Assembly: GCA_964422155.1 (NCBI GenBank)
Contig: CAYQZZ010000016.1
Coordinates: forward strand, 1 to 36,916
Direction of reading: 5' to 3'
Origin: JBGPRB01 sp964422155
GTDB lineage: Bacteria; Chloroflexota; Dehalococcoidia; Dehalococcoidales; RBG-16-60-22
Length of the DNA: 36,916 bases
Positions 8,063 to 16,986 of this stretch are shown piece after piece; positions within the stretch are counted from its first letter, which is position 1, and each line of letters begins with the position of its first letter. Under the pieces are notes generated by a model that was given only the letters and a program-made list of their open reading frames with translations, had not been told where the DNA came from and did not search any database. A program made the position numbers and the translations under genes.

Positions 8063-8084
8063 CACACTCGCCGCGAAATATACA

Positions 8085-8216
8085 TTAAATTATATTATTA
8101 CTTGTAAAGACATATATTATCGTCCCTGACAGATTTCCGAAATATTGTACATAAAGATGTGATTTGGACCCGATGCTCAAAATACATTTATCATCGATAA
8201 AAGTATTTGCTTCCAT
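8085..8216 (-). pseudogene. 5' fragment of an unidentified operon gene
   Basis: A 43-residue frame beginning with ATG 8216 behind a strong ribosome-binding site (CTGGAGG at 8223-8229 on the minus strand), directly downstream of and co-directional with the SMP-30-like gene. Its beginning (MEANTFIDDKCILSIGSKSH) looks like the start of a real protein. The frame then runs into AT-rich sequence and stops just before the truncated IS21 remnant. I infer the next gene of the operon, cut off by the element or a later deletion. The product cannot be identified. Confidence 0.45.
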
Positions 8217-8263
8217 CGGTATCCTCCAGGGAGTTGGTTTTAACGGGGATAATGCCGCCTTGG

Positions 8264-9214
8264 TTAATCGGTTACCTGATGCGAAAACAAACGCAGACCT
8301 TTTGCTAGCCCCTTAAACTTATAAATCCAAGCTCCTCCCTCGCCTGACGTAGTGATATAACCCTCATCGGTACCAGGCCTGAAAGCTAAGTTAGTTGTCC
8401 TCAGCAATTTACCATCATCTCTTCCAGGCACTATTACGTTGGCTACAGGAATTCCAACCGGATTGAGAATGATAATCCTACCCTGTCCTATGATACATTG
8501 ATATACATTGCCTGCTGAGTCGACTTTATTCGAGTCAGGTCCGAAACATCCTACGGAATAATATACGGGGAGAACACCGACTACCGGATTACATGTGATA
8601 CCGTCTTCTAGTAATGCAATGCGAAGCACAGCATTGCGACTGCTCTCGCCTACCCAAAGAGTGTCGTTTTTGGGCGACAGGGAGATTCCGTTAGGTGAAG
8701 CAAGATTCAGCACGACTGGCTGTACGTTTTTGGCGTCCGAAGATATGCGGAATACCCCGCCGGTTGGATTCATGACTGTACCAGTAAAATTAGTAATATA
8801 CGCATTTCCTTTCGAGTCAAATACCAAATCGTTCATCGTTAGGCTCTTACCTCGATACTGAGGATACATAAAGGTTGCCTTATAGGTATGGGGGTCAATA
8901 GTCAGGAGTTCGCCTGTTAGACAAACAATAAATAACATACCGTTCTTATGAAAAGCTGAGCCATTAACTCTAATCTTCTTATCGTTGAAAATGATAGTCA
9001 TTTGCTTTCGGGGTGTTATCTTGAAGACAGTTCCAGTTGGAACAGAGGTTACGAACAAATTTCCTTCTCGATCGAAAGCTGGTCCTTCGAGTATATATTC
9101 CGAACCAGGGTCAAGTTGAAACCACGGTACTGCCACTATTGTAGGCAAACTCACTAGTTCTTGTGGTATTGGTACTATGCATTCTCGAATGTCACTTAAG
9201 TAGCTTTTTCCCAT
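8264..9214 (-). CDS. SMP-30/gluconolactonase-like beta-propeller protein
   Basis: A 316-residue six-bladed propeller of the SMP-30/gluconolactonase/lactonase (Drp35-like) family, which are divalent-metal enzymes that open sugar or other lactones. Family markers are the early metal-ligand Glu in EGPAFDREGNLFVT, MNDLVFDSKGNAYITN, SPNGISLSPKNDTLWVGES (Asn ligand region) and the VDSAGNVY blade. The expected Asp at the fourth ligand position lies in GPDSNKVDSAGN rather than the common PDG. No signal peptide is seen, so it is probably cytoplasmic. It belongs to the minus-strand operon with the ABC transporter and two oxidoreductases, where lactone hydrolysis would fit a step after alcohol or aldehyde oxidation. 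Confidence 0.8.
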   Translation of the reverse strand: MGKSYLSDIRECIVPIPQELVSLPTIVAVPWFQLDPGSEYILEGPAFDREGNLFVTSVPTGTVFKITPRKQMTIIFNDKKIRVNGSAFHKNGMLFIVCLTGELLTIDPHTYKATFMYPQYRGKSLTMNDLVFDSKGNAYITNFTGTVMNPTGGVFRISSDAKNVQPVVLNLASPNGISLSPKNDTLWVGESSRNAVLRIALLEDGITCNPVVGVLPVYYSVGCFGPDSNKVDSAGNVYQCIIGQGRIIILNPVGIPVANVIVPGRDDGKLLRTTNLAFRPGTDEGYITTSGEGGAWIYKFKGLAKGLRLFSHQVTD

Positions 9215-9340
9215 TTAAAATTCCCCTTCTGACGGTTTTTTCAACAAATCCTAATTTTGTTTGTTATATGTATACTCTATAACCCGGTTACAGAGGGCTT
9301 ACTCCTCATCCGTGGTGATAAATATTCGCTGCTAACGTAA

Positions 9341-10363
9341 TTAGGTCGAGGCAGAATATGGTTTTACAGGATTAAAAATATAGTATGGATACCTACGCAC
9401 AGGTTCGCTTATTCTATCAAGTTTGCTGACTTCTTCCGGCGTAATTTCCCACTCGGTTATTTTGAGATTTTCTTTAAGTTGCTCAGCCAACCTTATACCA
9501 ATGATTACCGAAGTTACGCCTGGTTTCTTCAATTGATAGTTTAAGGCTGCCTGTGACACAGTAGCATTATGAGTTTGGGCGACTCTGTCCAACTCTTCAA
9601 TTATGGGAAAAAGCTTGTCTGGCTCCACTGGCCATGGTTCGGTATTTTCCAAAGAGTTGAACCGTGTGCCTACCGGCCAAGGTTTATCTTTGCGATATTT
9701 TCCGGTGAGGAAACCACCATGAAGGGGACTGAAGTTTAAAAAAGCCACCCCTTGATCAAGGCACACTGGAATCATTTCGAATTCTGGCCACCGACAGCAC
9801 AAATTATACTGTGCCTCGAGGGTAGTGAAGCTGGTCCAATGGTTTTCATGCGAAATCGCCAGACATTTCATTAACTGCCAGCCCGAGAAATTGGAGCAGC
9901 CAATATAACGAACCTTTCCGTCACGGACCAAATCGTCCAACCCTTGCAGCGTCACTTCCAAGGCTGTGTGTTCATCACACATATGAAGTTCATAAATATC
10001 AATATAGTCTGTTCCCAATCTTTTCAGGCTCGCATTGCATCCTTCAATAAGATGCTTGCGTGAAAATCCCCCGTCATTCGGTCCTGGGCTTCTTGTAGGA
10101 TGTACTTTGGTTATGACGATGGCATCTTTGCGCTTTGAACCGAGCGCTTTTCCCAAAATTTCTTCCGACCATCCATTTGAATAAGTTTCCGCCGTATTGA
10201 AAAAGTTGATTCCCGAATCCAAAGCCATACTTACTATATAATCGGCGTCTTTTTGACCAATAGCCCCAGTTTTTTCATATCCGCCGCGACCGCCAAAACT
10301 TCCTGTACCTAGGCATAGCTCAGAAACCTGAAGGCCAGTTTTTCCGAGAAAACGCATCCTCAT
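9341..10363 (-). CDS. Aldo/keto reductase
   Basis: A 340-residue NADPH-type aldo/keto reductase, TIM-barrel fold, close to the general YghZ/Tas-type group. Visible are the N-terminal LGKTGLQVSELCLGTGSFGG and three of the four catalytic residues: Tyr61 (AETYSNG), Lys86 (VITKVH) and His127 (YELHMCD). The cofactor-binding C-terminal part contains SVIIGIR. The Asp of the tetrad, normally in FDTA, is Asn56 here (FFNTAETY). The gene is 42 bases after the alcohol dehydrogenase and in the same operon, so it probably acts on the same imported compound class. Confidence 0.88.
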   Translation of the reverse strand: MRMRFLGKTGLQVSELCLGTGSFGGRGGYEKTGAIGQKDADYIVSMALDSGINFFNTAETYSNGWSEEILGKALGSKRKDAIVITKVHPTRSPGPNDGGFSRKHLIEGCNASLKRLGTDYIDIYELHMCDEHTALEVTLQGLDDLVRDGKVRYIGCSNFSGWQLMKCLAISHENHWTSFTTLEAQYNLCCRWPEFEMIPVCLDQGVAFLNFSPLHGGFLTGKYRKDKPWPVGTRFNSLENTEPWPVEPDKLFPIIEELDRVAQTHNATVSQAALNYQLKKPGVTSVIIGIRLAEQLKENLKITEWEITPEEVSKLDRISEPVRRYPYYIFNPVKPYSAST

Positions 10364-10405
10364 TTTTTATCTCTCCTTATTAATCGCCGCCAATCGCTAT
10401 TGAAA

Positions 10406-11533
10406 TTAAAAAATGATTACATTACGTAACGCTTCACCTTTTTCTACGGATTCTATTGCGTCATTTATCTGATCAAGGTAATACCGGCCAGAGATCAGCT
10501 CATCCAGTTTGTAAATTCCAGCCTGATACAATTGAATAATTTTAGGGATATCTATTCGGGTATTAAAATGTATACCTCCCATAGCACAACCGGTAAGCAT
10601 TCTTCCACTTCCCACGAAATCAGTGGGCTGGAAATCAGATAAATATTCCCTGAATCCGTGACCCAATATAACGGTCATTCCGTCGTAAGCAGACATGAAA
10701 AAGGCTTGACGCAGAATGCTAGTACCAGCTACGACGACAAATACATACATCGATCCTCTCTCTTCGGTTAGTCTATACACTGCCTCAACAGAATTTTTTA
10801 CTTTTTTAGAATTGATTGTATGGGTTGCACCGAAAGAGCGTGCCGCCTCTAGTTTGCTATCGAATACATCGACTGCAATAATTGGATAGGCACCAACTAT
10901 TTTCAATGTCTGTATCACATTAAGTCCGACACCACCGCATCCCACCACTACAGCACTGCTGAGAGGAGCAACTTTAGCGTGATATATCACGGCACCGTAT
11001 CCTGAAATAACTCCACAGGCCAGAAGAGCTGCCCGATCCATGGGCAAATTCTCAGGTATTTTAACTAGGGCTTGTTCCGGAACGGTAGTGTATTCCGCAA
11101 AGGCGGCCATAAAACGGGACATTTGTGTAAGGCGCTGTCCTTTCTTATTAACATAACGACCCGGAGCTGATAATCCCAGGAATTCCATCTCAGGTGTCTT
11201 TGGCATACCTTTTTTCTCACAGAGCTTGGGGAGACCTTTCTGGCAATTGTAACACTCCCCACAACCCGCTGTAACAATCGTCACAACTACATGGTCGCCG
11301 GGTTTAACGTAGCTGACTCCTTTGCCGACTTCCTCGACGTAACCAGCTGCCTCATGGCCGCCTATAGCCGGAAAGGTAGAAATTCCATGTTCGCCTTTAA
11401 AATCATGGATGTCACTATGGCAAATAGATGCCGCACCAATACGAACCTTCACTTCGCCGGCGCCAGGAGGATCAAGATCGACGTCTTCGATTACCAATGG
11501 TTTGCCGAATCCGTAGAGAACCGCTGCTTTCAT
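10406..11533 (-). CDS. Zinc-dependent alcohol dehydrogenase (MDR family)
   Basis: A 375-residue medium-chain zinc dehydrogenase of the class III-like/AdhC type. The catalytic zinc ligands Cys38 (SICHSD), His60-Glu61 (GGHE) and Cys173 (LLACGV) are all present, as are the structural-zinc cysteines 91, 94, 97 and 105. The NAD motif GCGGVGLN is intact. The ATG 11533 follows AGGAGGT. Unlike the other two alcohol dehydrogenases in the window it has a complete metal set and uses Cys as the third ligand. It sits in the operon between the permease genes and the aldo/keto reductase. Substrate unknown. Confidence 0.9.
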   Translation of the reverse strand: MKAAVLYGFGKPLVIEDVDLDPPGAGEVKVRIGAASICHSDIHDFKGEHGISTFPAIGGHEAAGYVEEVGKGVSYVKPGDHVVVTIVTAGCGECYNCQKGLPKLCEKKGMPKTPEMEFLGLSAPGRYVNKKGQRLTQMSRFMAAFAEYTTVPEQALVKIPENLPMDRAALLACGVISGYGAVIYHAKVAPLSSAVVVGCGGVGLNVIQTLKIVGAYPIIAVDVFDSKLEAARSFGATHTINSKKVKNSVEAVYRLTEERGSMYVFVVVAGTSILRQAFFMSAYDGMTVILGHGFREYLSDFQPTDFVGSGRMLTGCAMGGIHFNTRIDIPKIIQLYQAGIYKLDELISGRYYLDQINDAIESVEKGEALRNVIIF

Positions 11534-11609
11534 GGGGACCTCCTAATATAATTTTTCGCTCAAATTTATTCAATCTATGGAAAGTATCTTTCAGACCAAA
11601 CCGCATCGA

Positions 11610-12509
11610 CTATAAAGTTCCTCTAAGCTTTGGGTCTAGGGCATCTCTTAGTCCGTCTCCTACCATATTGAACGCAAATACTACCAGCATAATAGCGGCA
11701 CCGGGTGCGAAAGAAAGTAGTGGATCTAAGGTTATATATTTATAGCCATCGTTCACTAGGCCACCCCAAGAGGCTCCGGGTGGCCTTATGCCAATACCAA
11801 GAAAGCTGAGACCGGCTTCAGCTAGTATAGTAGTTCCTAATTGCAGCGTCATCATTACTATCAAAGGTGGCAAACAATTGGGAAAAACATGGCGGAGCAT
11901 AATACGCAGATCATTTTCTCCCATAGAGTGGGCAGCCATAACATAGTCATTCTGCTTGACTGAAATGGCCTGTCCGCATATCAATCTGGCGTAGACTGGC
12001 ACTAAAGCAATTCCCAAGGCAATAAAAACCGAAGTCAGACCGCCCCCCAGGACAGCAGCGATAGTCAATGCAAGCAACATCATAGGTATACTCATTAGCG
12101 TATCCATAATCCGCATGATAATTGTGTAAATCATGCCGCCAAAATACCCTGCCGTCAGGCCTAAGGACATTCCAATACTAGAGGCCAAGACAAGTGCTAT
12201 GATACTTACCATCAGTGAAGTTCGTGAACCGTAGATTATACGGCTGAGTGTATCTCTCCCGGTACTATCCGTGCCCAGCCAGTGTTCCGCACTGGGCTTG
12301 GCAAGTGTGTTAGTTACGTCCGTCTGATACGGATTATGCGGCGCAATAAAAGGCGCGAAAATGGCGGATATTACCAACAACACGATAATTACTAAACCAA
12401 ATATCACCACACGCCGACTGAAGAACACACGCAATATGCGCCTGGACTCGGATATATGGTATGTTGCCTCTTTAGAAATCGAGCTATATTCCACGGTATG
12501 CGTCAACAC
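11610..12509 (-). CDS. ABC transporter permease, DppC/OppC type
   Basis: A 299-residue inner-membrane permease of the peptide/nickel/opine importer family. The N-terminal transmembrane helix (VVIFGLVIIVLLVISAIFAP) is followed by the HWLGTDSTGRDTLSRIIYGS motif typical of DppC/OppC. The EAA loop that contacts the ATPase is AAHSMGENDLRIMLRHVFPN, and GLSFLGIGIRPPGASWG is a family signature near the C-terminus. It is separated from the DppB-type gene by 10 bases and forms the membrane channel with it. No ATPase gene (DppD/DppF) is in the operon or window. Confidence 0.93.
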   Translation of the reverse strand: MLTHTVEYSSISKEATYHISESRRILRVFFSRRVVIFGLVIIVLLVISAIFAPFIAPHNPYQTDVTNTLAKPSAEHWLGTDSTGRDTLSRIIYGSRTSLMVSIIALVLASSIGMSLGLTAGYFGGMIYTIIMRIMDTLMSIPMMLLALTIAAVLGGGLTSVFIALGIALVPVYARLICGQAISVKQNDYVMAAHSMGENDLRIMLRHVFPNCLPPLIVMMTLQLGTTILAEAGLSFLGIGIRPPGASWGGLVNDGYKYITLDPLLSFAPGAAIMLVVFAFNMVGDGLRDALDPKLRGTL

Positions 12510-12519
12510 AATTTTCCCA

Positions 12520-13476
12520 TTATGTATAAGCTATTCTTGGGTCCAGCCAGCCATATGAAATATCCACAATAAGATTGGAAATTACTACTATAGCAGCCAT
12601 TACCAAAACTACGCCCTGAACGATTGCATAGTCAAGGTTTAAAAGGGCATTCACCGCAGTATAACCTACGCCGGGAACGCTAAAAACGGTCTCGATTAAT
12701 ACCTCCCCACCTATGATATGACTCAGGCTCATACCAGCTAACGTGACCACTGGAAGAAGCCCATTTTTTAGCGCATGCCTAGATATTATTACCCGCTCTC
12801 TTAACCCCTTGGACCAGGCTGTTCGTATGTAATCCTGCCGAATTACCTCCAACATGGCTGACCGGGTCTGACGCGTGGTTGCCGCCAAAGGAAATAGGGT
12901 TAAGCAGAAAACGGGCATAACTAACTGCCTGATACTTAATCCAAAATCTGTAAAACTGGAGGTATATCCATGGCTCGGGAGCCAATGGAACCAGACGGAA
13001 AATGTATATATTAGAATAATTCCCACCCAAAAAATCGGTGCGGTTACGCCTATATTTGCCAATACGGTCAGGAAAGTATCTATCCATTTGCCCCGCCTCG
13101 CCGCGCATATCACACCGGCCGGTATAGCGATGATGTTACTGATAATAAAGGCTAGAATACCCAGATGGAGGCTTATGGGCACGGCGTTCCTTAAGATCTT
13201 GGTCACAGGTTGTCTTTTTGCTATGGACTCTCCAAGATCGCCGTGCAAGAGACCTGATACCCAGGTGATGTATTGTATATATGCTGGACGGTCTAGCCCG
13301 AACTTGTGCCTCACGGCAGCTATTTGTTCAGGGGTAGCATTGGACATTTGTTGTTGGGTCATATAAATCACAACGGGATCCCCTGGAAGCATACGTATAA
13401 TAAAAAACACCAGCCCCGTCACCAGAATCAGCACTACCACTGCCTGTATTAAACGACGAACAATATATCCTGCCAC
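12520..13476 (-). CDS. ABC transporter permease, DppB/OppB type
   Basis: A 318-residue permease with the canonical start MAGYIVRRLIQAVVVLILVT. It continues with the LPGDPV motif after the first helix, the EAA loop (TAWSKGLRERVIISRHALKN) and the C-terminal signature from ETVFSVPGVGYTAVNALLNLDY. It pairs with the downstream DppC-type permease. A strong hairpin between this gene and the upstream substrate-binding-protein gene probably lowers permease expression relative to the binding protein, as is usual in such operons. Confidence 0.93.
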   Translation of the reverse strand: MAGYIVRRLIQAVVVLILVTGLVFFIIRMLPGDPVVIYMTQQQMSNATPEQIAAVRHKFGLDRPAYIQYITWVSGLLHGDLGESIAKRQPVTKILRNAVPISLHLGILAFIISNIIAIPAGVICAARRGKWIDTFLTVLANIGVTAPIFWVGIILIYTFSVWFHWLPSHGYTSSFTDFGLSIRQLVMPVFCLTLFPLAATTRQTRSAMLEVIRQDYIRTAWSKGLRERVIISRHALKNGLLPVVTLAGMSLSHIIGGEVLIETVFSVPGVGYTAVNALLNLDYAIVQGVVLVMAAIVVISNLIVDISYGWLDPRIAYT

Positions 13477-13525
13477 AATCGTTAATTACCTTTATTGAAT
13501 AATTACTAACCAATTATTATATTAT

Positions 13526-13573
13526 TTTAAGAGGGTGTGCGAAAGAAGTAAATCTCTAACACACCCTCTTAAA
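13526..13573 (-). terminator. Intercistronic hairpin (attenuator/processing site)
   Basis: A 14-bp perfect stem (TTTAAGAGGGTGTG at 13526-13539, complement at 13560-13573) with a 20-base loop. It lies directly after the substrate-binding-protein gene and before the permeases. There is only a loose U-rich tail on the minus strand, so partial termination or 3'-end protection is more likely than full termination. Confidence 0.65.
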
Positions 13574-13596
13574 GATGACAGTAGTTATTGCCGTTA

Positions 13597-15210
13597 TTAT
13601 TTGCTCAGCCAGGTGTTTACCAGGGTGTATCCCTCCCTCTGAACTATGATGTCGTGAACACGGTTACTAAAAAGAGAAACCATCGGTCCCGTGTCCAAAG
13701 GTATTACCATGGCACTATCATAGGCTGCTTTGTCCATTTTGACGAGAATAGCCAACTGTTGGGCTACATCTTCGGTCGTCAATGCCTGCTGCATGAGGTC
13801 GTTCCAATCCGCTGGCTTGGTCGTTCCGGTAAAATACCTGGAGTTTGGAGCGAGATTTTCAACTACGACTGCCAGTGGATTAGTCTTATTGCCTCTTACC
13901 GAATAATAAAGCATGTCATTGCCCGGCATAACACCACCGCTATATACGCCTTCTTGGGCAGCATCAATTTGTTCAAGTTTCACCTTAAAACCTACCGCAG
14001 CCCATTGTTGCTGCCATGCAATTAGTACGTCACCACTACTGTTCCGCCAGTTGGCCGATGAACAATATATTTTGAATTCCACACCATTCGGGTGACCAGC
14101 TTCTTTCATCAGTTCCTTTGCTTTAGCGGGGTCATATTTGCGCGGCGTGATATTCTCCTGGGTAACTACCTCGAGACCCTTGATAATGTTATAGCGCGCC
14201 TCTGAGTATGGAATACCCACATTTTGGATTACCGGTTCCTTGTCAACCGCATACTCCAAAGCCTGCCTCATCCTCTGATCATGCCAGACCGAATTGGGAT
14301 CTGAGGTATTCATGTAAAGCACTCTTATGAATTCTCCATCTTCAACCCAAGTCCGATAATTCGGATTGTTCTTTAAAGCGAGTTGTACTTGCTTTGGTGC
14401 CGACCAACTACCGTCTATTTCTCCCGATAATAAAGCTGCTTGCTGCGCTGTTTGGTCTGCTATGAAGTGATTTTCAACTCCATCAAGATAAGGCCGCCCC
14501 TTTTGCCAATAATTGGGGTTTCTATCATAGAAACTGATGGTTGGACTACTCTTGGCTTCATTGAATATGAATGGACCGGTTCCAATCGGGTGCGTACTTG
14601 CCCATTTAACTCCGTTCTTTTGAAAAGCTGTTGGCGAAATCATACTGGTCAAATCGTGTGAAAGGTCATTTATAATCTGGTTGGTCCAAGATGAAAGATT
14701 TAGCTTGATGGTGTAGTCGTCAACAGCATCTATGGACTTCACACTTCTTAGTTCGGGCACAGTTGCAGCGAGGACCCTGTCCAGGTTCCATTTTGCCGCT
14801 GCGGCATTGAAGGGTGTTCCGTCATGAAAGGTGACACCCTGCCTCAAGCTGATATCATAATATGATTTATCCGGAGCTAGTTTATAGCCTGTGGCTAGGA
14901 TGTTCACGTACGAACCAGGAGTCGTCGTTGAAGGCAAGAATAGCCGCTCTATGACAATAGAAGCATGGAAACTGAAAGGACCAAAAATATTAAACGGGTC
15001 TCCGATAGGAAAATCCTGTGGGATGCCTTCTGATAGCTTCAGGATGCCTCCATATTGTGGCGTTTCTGTAGCTGGTGCGGATTGCGCAGGTGCCGGAGCT
15101 GCCGGTGCGGCTGGTGCCGGCGCTGGAACCGCTGCTTCTTTGGCACATCCGCTGAAAATCAAAGTACCGAGAACGAGAATCGAAAAGATTATCATGAATA
15201 CCTTGCTCAC
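13597..15210 (-). CDS. Extracellular solute-binding protein, family 5 (DppA/OppA-like lipoprotein)
   Basis: A 537-residue secreted lipoprotein. The signal peptide FMIIFSILVLGTLIFSGC has its lipobox cysteine at residue 22, followed by an Ala/Pro-rich linker (about residues 26-48). The mature part shows family-5 landmarks: GGILKLSEGIPQ, YDISLRQGVTFHDGTPFNAA, VKSIDAVDDYTIKLNL, GTGPFIF, and near the C-terminus a conserved MVIPLD segment. This family binds peptides, nickel-chelates, opines, sugars or other small anions, so the ligand cannot be read from sequence. It is the first gene of the operon and captures the substrate for the permeases downstream. The ATG follows AAGGAGGG. Confidence 0.93.
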   Translation of the reverse strand: MSKVFMIIFSILVLGTLIFSGCAKEAAVPAPAPAAPAAPAPAQSAPATETPQYGGILKLSEGIPQDFPIGDPFNIFGPFSFHASIVIERLFLPSTTTPGSYVNILATGYKLAPDKSYYDISLRQGVTFHDGTPFNAAAAKWNLDRVLAATVPELRSVKSIDAVDDYTIKLNLSSWTNQIINDLSHDLTSMISPTAFQKNGVKWASTHPIGTGPFIFNEAKSSPTISFYDRNPNYWQKGRPYLDGVENHFIADQTAQQAALLSGEIDGSWSAPKQVQLALKNNPNYRTWVEDGEFIRVLYMNTSDPNSVWHDQRMRQALEYAVDKEPVIQNVGIPYSEARYNIIKGLEVVTQENITPRKYDPAKAKELMKEAGHPNGVEFKIYCSSANWRNSSGDVLIAWQQQWAAVGFKVKLEQIDAAQEGVYSGGVMPGNDMLYYSVRGNKTNPLAVVVENLAPNSRYFTGTTKPADWNDLMQQALTTEDVAQQLAILVKMDKAAYDSAMVIPLDTGPMVSLFSNRVHDIIVQREGYTLVNTWLSK

Positions 15211-15273
15211 TTTTTATCCCTCCTTCTTTTGATTTGCTTATTCATGCATCAACTTCAGGACAAATATGTAAAT

Positions 15274-15294
15274 ATTCTGTCACCTAGACAGAAT
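15274..15294. promoter_or_regulatory. Palindromic operator candidate
   Basis: ATTCTGTC (15274-15281) and GACAGAAT (15287-15294) form a perfect inverted repeat around a 5-base spacer. It lies in the leader of the transporter operon, about 65 bases upstream of the solute-binding-protein start. Size and symmetry suit a dimeric regulator such as the adjacent Lrp/AsnC protein, though that link is inferred. A second copy was not found in the window. Confidence 0.5.
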
Positions 15295-15371
15295 AATTGC
15301 TTTTAGGAAACATCTACCTGAGTGATTAGAAATATAACAATTTAACTCTTTTAAAGTCAAATTCGAATTTC

Positions 15372-15400
15372 AATATATCATAAGCCTATATAGTTGTCAA
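15372..15400 (-). promoter_or_regulatory. Promoter of the transporter operon
   Basis: On the minus strand a perfect TTGACA (15395-15400) and TATATT (15372-15377) are separated by 17 bases. This is a strong sigma-70-type promoter about 160 bases upstream of the solute-binding-protein start. Confidence 0.7.
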
Positions 15401-15441
15401 GCATATTTTGAATAATTTTGCAAGAATATGCGGAAATAAAG

Positions 15442-15468
15442 ATGACAAAATGGGTTTTATGCTATAAT
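15442..15468 (+). promoter_or_regulatory. Extended -10 promoter, rightward
   Basis: TATAAT at 15463-15468 is preceded by TGC, giving an extended -10. A near-consensus ATGACA lies at 15442-15447 with 15-base spacing. It faces the Lrp-type regulator gene. Confidence 0.55.
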
Positions 15469-15805
15469 AGAAGCATTATTACGAAATTATCTGCATATGG
15501 ATATTTATTCAGAGCAGAAGCTGGTGTATAGATTTATTTACGAATATATGATGTACAAGGATGCAAGGCACTCTACGCCAAAGAAACAATTCTCACGAAA
15601 TATGTATTTTAAGTGAAAGCTTTGGACAAGTAGGAATGAATGCATGGAGTCTTTTTCTTTACAGATGGTCGAGGTATATTACTATCATATGAACTATCAG
15701 TTTTCTCTCTTTTAGAAATGAAGGTGAGGGACGATATTATAATCGGCGTTGTTTTCCCTTTAGTATATATCATTTTGAGGAAGATAAAAGGAAAGGACTT
15801 TTTAT

Positions 15806-16771
15806 GTGATTGATGCAATAAATAGTAAGATAATAATTGCTCTTAGTAAAGATGGGCGTTACAGCTATACCAAATTAGCTAAGAGACTTGCCATAAAACC
15901 AATCACGGTGGCGAAACGAGTTGAGGCAATGCTAAAAGATGACGTTATTGCCATACGTGCTGTGCCAAATCCAGTAAAAATGGGATATAAGGTTATGGCC
16001 ATCATTGCACTGGACGTAGAAATTTACAGTCTAAATGATGTGTGTAACAAACTGATTGACATCCCCAATGTCAGCTACGTATCAACTATGTTCGGGAAAA
16101 ATGATGTTATTCTTTTTGCAGAGTATCGTGATTTTGATTCGCTGTATCGTTTGGTCAGGGAAAAGATACCCAACATCAAAGGTGTTAAAGCGATTGAAAC
16201 CTTTATCATATCGAATAGTCAGCAGAAGTACATGGGATCTTTTCGTGCGGATTCATCGCCTGAAAAACCCGTTGCAATCGACGAAATTGACGAAAAATTA
16301 ATAAATGAACTCAGAATAAATGGACGTACTACCTTTAGTGTATTAGCGAGTAAACTTGGAGTTAGCCCAGCTACAGTATCTAGAAGAGTCGCTTCCTTAA
16401 TAAAGAAAAATGTCATTCAAATAGCCGCAGTAGCAAATCCTACCAAGTTAGGTCATCATGTTGTAGCCTTTCTGTGTTTACACGTTGAATTAGATAAAGT
16501 CAATGAAATCTTCTCTAAGCTTTCGAGTTATCCACGAATACCTTTAGTAATGACGTTAATGAATGGCTATAATATTATCGCTGTTATTTCTCTCCCCAAC
16601 CTTGATTCATTATTGAAATTTATCACTAATGAAATCTCGCATCTCGATGGATTACTAAACATCGAGACTCTGATTCGTGCTGAATTTAGGAAACGTACCT
16701 ATTTAGGTTTTGATGTCGAAGATATGCTCCACCATCCTCTCGAAGATAGTTCCGAGACGAGAACTGAATAA
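15806..16771 (+). CDS. Tandem Lrp/AsnC-family transcriptional regulator
   Basis: A 321-residue protein made of two complete Lrp/AsnC units in one chain. Unit 1 (about residues 1-145) has a winged helix-turn-helix (SYTKLAKRLAIKPITVAKRV) and a RAM-type sensing domain (FGKNDVILFAEYRDFDSLYR). Unit 2 (about 157-305) repeats it (TFSVLASKLGVSPATVSRRV and GYNIIAVISLPNLDSLLKFI). Single-unit Lrp proteins are about 150 residues and work as dimers or octamers, so this may be a built-in pseudodimer. Start GTG 15806 is chosen because it begins the conserved IDAINSKII helix. It is divergent from the transporter operon, which it probably controls in response to a small metabolite (inference). Confidence 0.88.
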   Translation: MIDAINSKIIIALSKDGRYSYTKLAKRLAIKPITVAKRVEAMLKDDVIAIRAVPNPVKMGYKVMAIIALDVEIYSLNDVCNKLIDIPNVSYVSTMFGKNDVILFAEYRDFDSLYRLVREKIPNIKGVKAIETFIISNSQQKYMGSFRADSSPEKPVAIDEIDEKLINELRINGRTTFSVLASKLGVSPATVSRRVASLIKKNVIQIAAVANPTKLGHHVVAFLCLHVELDKVNEIFSKLSSYPRIPLVMTLMNGYNIIAVISLPNLDSLLKFITNEISHLDGLLNIETLIRAEFRKRTYLGFDVEDMLHHPLEDSSETRTE

Positions 16772-16986
16772 ATTTGGAATAAATATTAGTGTGTTGATAT
16801 AACTTTTTTAATTATAGTAAATGTGATATATTGTCTCTCGCAATGACCTTTCCAAGTAATTTATAGAATCAGTTACATTCAAATCAAATTGTTTTACTCA
16901 ATAATCTCTTTGCTAGACTCTTATTACTTGTATTTCTCGAATTTGTGAAGGCAGAGATGCCTAGTGGATATAACTCTCACACTTTC

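Larger units (their letters stand above)
15211..15805. promoter_or_regulatory. Divergent regulatory region between transporter operon and Lrp-type regulator
   Basis: An AT-rich region that holds the leftward promoter of the transporter operon, the rightward promoter candidate of the regulator and one clear palindrome, all listed separately. No gene is seen. The long 5' leader of about 330 bases before the regulator is unexplained. Confidence 0.6.

Noticed and set aside
15806..16771. Fused siroheme decarboxylase (NirDL/AhbAB type)
   Set aside because: These are also tandem Lrp-like proteins, but the sequence has ordinary RAM-domain motifs and helix-turn-helix segments, and no heme-biosynthesis genes are near.
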